In this document: in pieces, positions 61,283-64,000 of the stretch
Layout of the letters: each line of letters starts with the position of its first letter
Numbering within the stretch: position 1 is the first letter of the stretch
Assembly: GCA_900553895.1 (NCBI GenBank)
Contig: USFB01000002.1
Location: 1-64,000, forward strand
Reading direction: 5' to 3'
Source of the DNA: an uncultured bacterium
GTDB lineage: Bacteria > Cyanobacteriota > Vampirovibrionia > Gastranaerophilales > Gastranaerophilaceae
DNA: 64,000 nt
Notes under the pieces: model-generated
Seen by the model: the letters and a program-made list of their open reading frames with translations, nothing else
What the model was told of the DNA's origin: nothing
The model's database searches: none
Position numbers and translations under genes: made by a program

Positions 61283-61896
61283 TTAGTATAATCCTTTATT
61301 TCAAGTAAAATTTCTTCTGTGCGGTTTGTGATTTCTTTTGGAGTGAATCCGTTGTAGAAGTCACGACCGATGCCAACAGCTGTCGCGCCTGCTTTAATAT
61401 AAGTTACCGCGTCGCCCAATTTAATATTTCCCATTGGCATTAAGTTCAGAAATGGCATTTGTCTTAAAATATCTTCTATGTATTGAACACCACCCATTGC
61501 GTCTGTTGGAAATAATTTAATTAAAGGAATTCTTGATTTCCATGCGTTGTATGCTTCATTAGCAGTTGAAGCTCCTGCAATAAATGGCACTTGTTTGTTT
61601 TTAGAAATTTTCACCATGTTCATTTGAAAAATTGGTGAAGAAAACAATTTCGCACCACATTCAAGTGCAGCGTCTGCTTGCATAGAGGTAATAATTCCAC
61701 CTGCGCAAACATTTGCGAATTTTGAAACTTCTTGAATTGCTTCATAGATTGAAGGGTTCTCAACATTGATTTCTAAAACTCTTATTCCACCATCTACTAA
61801 GGCTTTTGCTATTTCTATTGTTTGACTTGCTTCTTTGCATCTGATAATCGGATAAATCTTATCCTGACCAATCATTTGTATGTAATTTTCACTCAT
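61267..61896 (-). CDS. eda: KDPG (2-keto-3-deoxy-6-phosphogluconate) aldolase
   Basis: 209 residues. Glu42 in VLEINV and the Schiff-base Lys127 in LIKLFPTDAMGG are present. Cleaves KDPG to pyruvate and glyceraldehyde 3-phosphate. AGAGGAT precedes the ATG; TATAAT lies about 20 bases upstream. First gene of eda-kdgK-csaB. Confidence 0.93.
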   Translation of the reverse strand: MSENYIQMIGQDKIYPIIRCKEASQTIEIAKALVDGGIRVLEINVENPSIYEAIQEVSKFANVCAGGIITSMQADAALECGAKLFSSPIFQMNMVKISKNKQVPFIAGASTANEAYNAWKSRIPLIKLFPTDAMGGVQYIEDILRQMPFLNLMPMGNIKLGDAVTYIKAGATAVGIGRDFYNGFTPKEITNRTEEILLEIKDYTKWSQK

Positions 61897-61995
61897 TTAT
61901 ATATCCTCTTTGGCTATATTATAACATAACAATTAAAATGGAGTCTTCTTTAAAAAAAAGGAATCGTTAATGAGGCTTTGTGATAAAAACTTACT

Positions 61996-62117
61996 GGTGC
62001 AAAGAATTGCACCCCACCTTTCTAAATTAAAAATGGATAATGGACAATTGAAAATTATTTAAAACGATTTTCCATTTTCTACTTTCAAATTTCCATTGAA
62101 AAAAACAGGGTGCAATT
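61996..62117. repeat. Inverted-repeat unit between eda and fliF
   Basis: AATTGCACCC (62005-62014) pairs with GGGTGCAATT (62108-62117), and a local GGTGCAA/TTGCACC hairpin sits at the left end. The middle is A/T-rich filler with no ORF. The 250-base gap holds nothing else. Confidence 0.55.
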
Positions 62118-62145
62118 TTTTGCGCTATTAACTGTTATCCTGTTT

Positions 62146-63816
62146 TTAACCTTGCTCAATCCAACTTCTGATTTTTTCGCCGGCTTCGCCTTCGTCTACG
62201 CCGTCAAATTCACGTTTAAGTTCTCTTAACGCATCGCGAATTTCGGCTCCTGAAGTTGGAATTGCAACAGGTTTGTTTTGCTGTTCCAACAAACCTTGTT
62301 GAAGTTGTGATTGTTTTTCTATCATATCAGCAGCGTTGACGCTCAAATCTTTGATTTGTTTTTCCTGTGCTTCGTTCATTTCTCTTAATCGCATCAACTC
62401 TTCTTCTTGAGCAGCTTTAGCTGCATTGATTTTTTGAGTTAAAGCCTTGTGTCCAAAGAATAGACCGAATGCAAGTAATGCAATTGCTAACCACCAAGGA
62501 TTTCCGTGCTCAGCCTTAATTGGTGCTTTAACGTTCTTATCACCCGCCATGAATGGATCTAAAGAATCAGCAAAAGCGATTGTTACATTTTCAGGATCTG
62601 CTTTAGGGCTTGCAGCGTGTGCAACTAACTCTTTCAATTCTTCCAAAGTCAATTCAACAGGCAATGCATCTTTTTCTAAAGTTACAGCAATTGAAATTTC
62701 TTCTAAAGTTCCCGGTGACATATATTCATTTGTTTGAACTTTTGTTACACCATACTGGGTTTCACGCGCTGTTCTTGAATAGCTTCTGTTTTGTGTAGAA
62801 TCTGAACTTCCTGCAGGCAAACCATTTGGAAGATAAACGCTTACAGCATTTGTATTCTTATTAACGTCCTGTGTTTGATCACCTAATCCTTCAGAGAAAG
62901 TTTGTTCATTAACAGCGGCTTTCTTTTCAGGGTCGTAAGCAATTGTAAATTTTTCAACAGGTGCTTGTTTAAGGAATGTGCTAACCGTTGCAACATATTT
63001 ACCCTGACCGATTAATCTGTTCAATTGAGTTTGAACTTTTTCTTGCATATATTTATCGTTTTCTTGAAGTTTTGCAAGCATTTCGGATTGAGCATCAATC
63101 ATACTGTTATAAACGTGTCCATTTGTATCTGTAATTGAGATGTTTTCTGCTTTCAAGCCTGAAACACTACCTAATAACAAGTTAGAAACAGCTTTTATCG
63201 TTCCCATGTTAAGAGTTTGACCAACATCAACTTGAAGTTGAACAGTAGCGGTTATCGGTTTTTGCATAGAAGAAAACATTGTTTGTTCCGGAATAGAAAT
63301 AAATACAGACGCGTTTTCAATTCCGTCAATTCTTCTTATTAATCGCGCAAGTTCGCCATCCATTGCACGAACTAATCTAATTCTTTTATCTTCCTTTGTG
63401 GAGGTAAAATCACCTTTATCAAAAATTTCTAATCCAACGTTTTGGTCATACAAACCACTTTCAACGATTACCATAATAGCTCTATCACGTTGTTCGGTTG
63501 TACATTTTTTCATCCCCGGGGTACAGTCGCCTTTTTTAAGTTTTAAAACAGATTTTGTACCATCAACCGCACGAGCCGCAACAATATTGTTTCTTGCTAA
63601 TAGGGCTTGAATTTCTAAAGCTTTTCCTAAATTGTCGGTTGTAAGTAAATCAACGTCTTCTTTCAAAGGTTCTTTACTTACATCAATTTGTTCATCTTTG
63701 GATTTATTAGACATTGCTAAAGACCCGCAAATGATAAAAACTACCAATACGAGTACAATACCACCGGCTACGGAGGCTAAAAGCACTTTATTTTCTAATA
63801 ATTTTTTGAAATCCAT
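62146..63816 (-). CDS. fliF: Flagellar MS-ring protein
   Basis: 556 residues with two membrane segments (near 12-34 and 440-458). The YscJ/FliF domain is at 45-225 (ALEIQALLARNNIVAA), and the FliF_C domain at 245-420 (RQTQ..GV and TLEEISIAVTLEK). The C-terminal helix (REMNEAQEKQ... ) and final SWIEQG fit the FliG-binding tail. It forms the base ring of the flagellar motor. fliE precedes it. Confidence 0.95.
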   Translation of the reverse strand: MDFKKLLENKVLLASVAGGIVLVLVVFIICGSLAMSNKSKDEQIDVSKEPLKEDVDLLTTDNLGKALEIQALLARNNIVAARAVDGTKSVLKLKKGDCTPGMKKCTTEQRDRAIMVIVESGLYDQNVGLEIFDKGDFTSTKEDKRIRLVRAMDGELARLIRRIDGIENASVFISIPEQTMFSSMQKPITATVQLQVDVGQTLNMGTIKAVSNLLLGSVSGLKAENISITDTNGHVYNSMIDAQSEMLAKLQENDKYMQEKVQTQLNRLIGQGKYVATVSTFLKQAPVEKFTIAYDPEKKAAVNEQTFSEGLGDQTQDVNKNTNAVSVYLPNGLPAGSSDSTQNRSYSRTARETQYGVTKVQTNEYMSPGTLEEISIAVTLEKDALPVELTLEELKELVAHAASPKADPENVTIAFADSLDPFMAGDKNVKAPIKAEHGNPWWLAIALLAFGLFFGHKALTQKINAAKAAQEEELMRLREMNEAQEKQIKDLSVNAADMIEKQSQLQQGLLEQQNKPVAIPTSGAEIRDALRELKREFDGVDEGEAGEKIRSWIEQG

Positions 63817-63863
63817 ATTCCTACCCTATATTATTATACACATACATATCAAATATGAGAAGT

Positions 63864-64000
63864 CTAAATTTGAATTTGCATTATTTTATCATACGCTTGG
63901 ATGATTTTTCCTGTCGCAGTTGTTGCAACATTTACGGCAATTTCTGCTTTTGACATAGCAACCATAACATCATGAATATCGACGTTTTCAGAGCCCATCA
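63864..64000 (-). CDS. fliE: Flagellar hook-basal body protein (partial)
   Basis: Only the last 45 residues lie in the window: MGSENVDIHDVMVAMSKAEI, then AVNVATTATGKIIQAYDKIM and QIQI, ending in TAG. This is the FliE C-terminus. It connects the MS ring to the rod. The 5' part is beyond the right edge. Confidence 0.85.
   Translation of the reverse strand, partial: MGSENVDIHDVMVAMSKAEIAVNVATTATGKIIQAYDKIMQIQI

Overview
The window is AT-rich bacterial DNA with tightly packed genes and a Gram-negative-type envelope: two TolC-like outer-membrane proteins, a MacA-like adaptor, AMIN-domain proteins and lipoproteins. It also carries a polar-type flagellar gene set (flagellin, FlaG, FliS, a FliT-like protein, FliF, FliE). 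The mix of single-copy genes (mutS2, scpAB, csaB-like, ppdK, divergent PAP2), an anaerobe-type flavodiiron protein with rubredoxin, and many short lineage-specific proteins fits a gut-type non-photosynthetic cyanobacterial relative (Melainabacteria/Gastranaerophilales-like). That taxonomic call is inference; no rRNA is present to confirm it.

Layout. 1-1.4 kb: a prepilin-like protein with YadA-like head repeats and the start of an S74 chaperone domain, cut by the left edge. 1.4-3.4 kb: a repeat-rich gap, then flavodiiron protein and rubredoxin. 3.4-8.6 kb: macA-like, tolC-like and mutS2 on the minus strand. 8.7-13 kb: prenyl synthase homologue, signal peptidase, flagellin, acyltransferase, tag. 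13-18 kb: EamA transporter, DUF2157/GDYXXLXY pair, mnmA and two related small-domain proteins. 18-23 kb: a pseudo-matrixin with TPRs, prs, XRE regulator, a probable structured ncRNA, pepA, tRNA-Val. 23-31.5 kb: papain-like protein, sugar transporter, scpAB, second TolC, AMIN-like protein, Pif1-RQC helicase. 31.5-43.9 kb: murA, lipase, SIMPL lipoprotein, TPR protein, rsgA-ispA-PAP2, murI-amidase, YkgJ, MerR-like, smpB. 44-50.6 kb: ppdK, ABC ATPase, active matrixin, NAD-type isocitrate dehydrogenase. 50.7-55 kb: HU, flaG-fliS-fliT-like, asparaginase. 55-64 kb: a LysM-lysozyme-amidase fusion, miaA, TPR-NHL protein, csaB-like, kdgK-eda, fliF-fliE.

The genes together serve a motile fermenter: KDG kinase and KDPG aldolase feed the lower Entner-Doudoroff route, PPDK links PEP and pyruvate, and the flavodiiron/rubredoxin pair can remove O2 or NO. 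Peptidoglycan synthesis (murA, murI) sits beside several wall hydrolases.

The most notable observations are the pilin/YadA/S74 fusion, an unassigned terminator-ended ncRNA at 21.0-21.2 kb, a recurring architecture in which the -10 box lies exactly 6 nt before the ATG (leaderless genes), an inactive/active matrixin pair, a three-domain wall hydrolase, and several palindromic repeat families, one of which seems to be inserted in frame inside an asparaginase gene.
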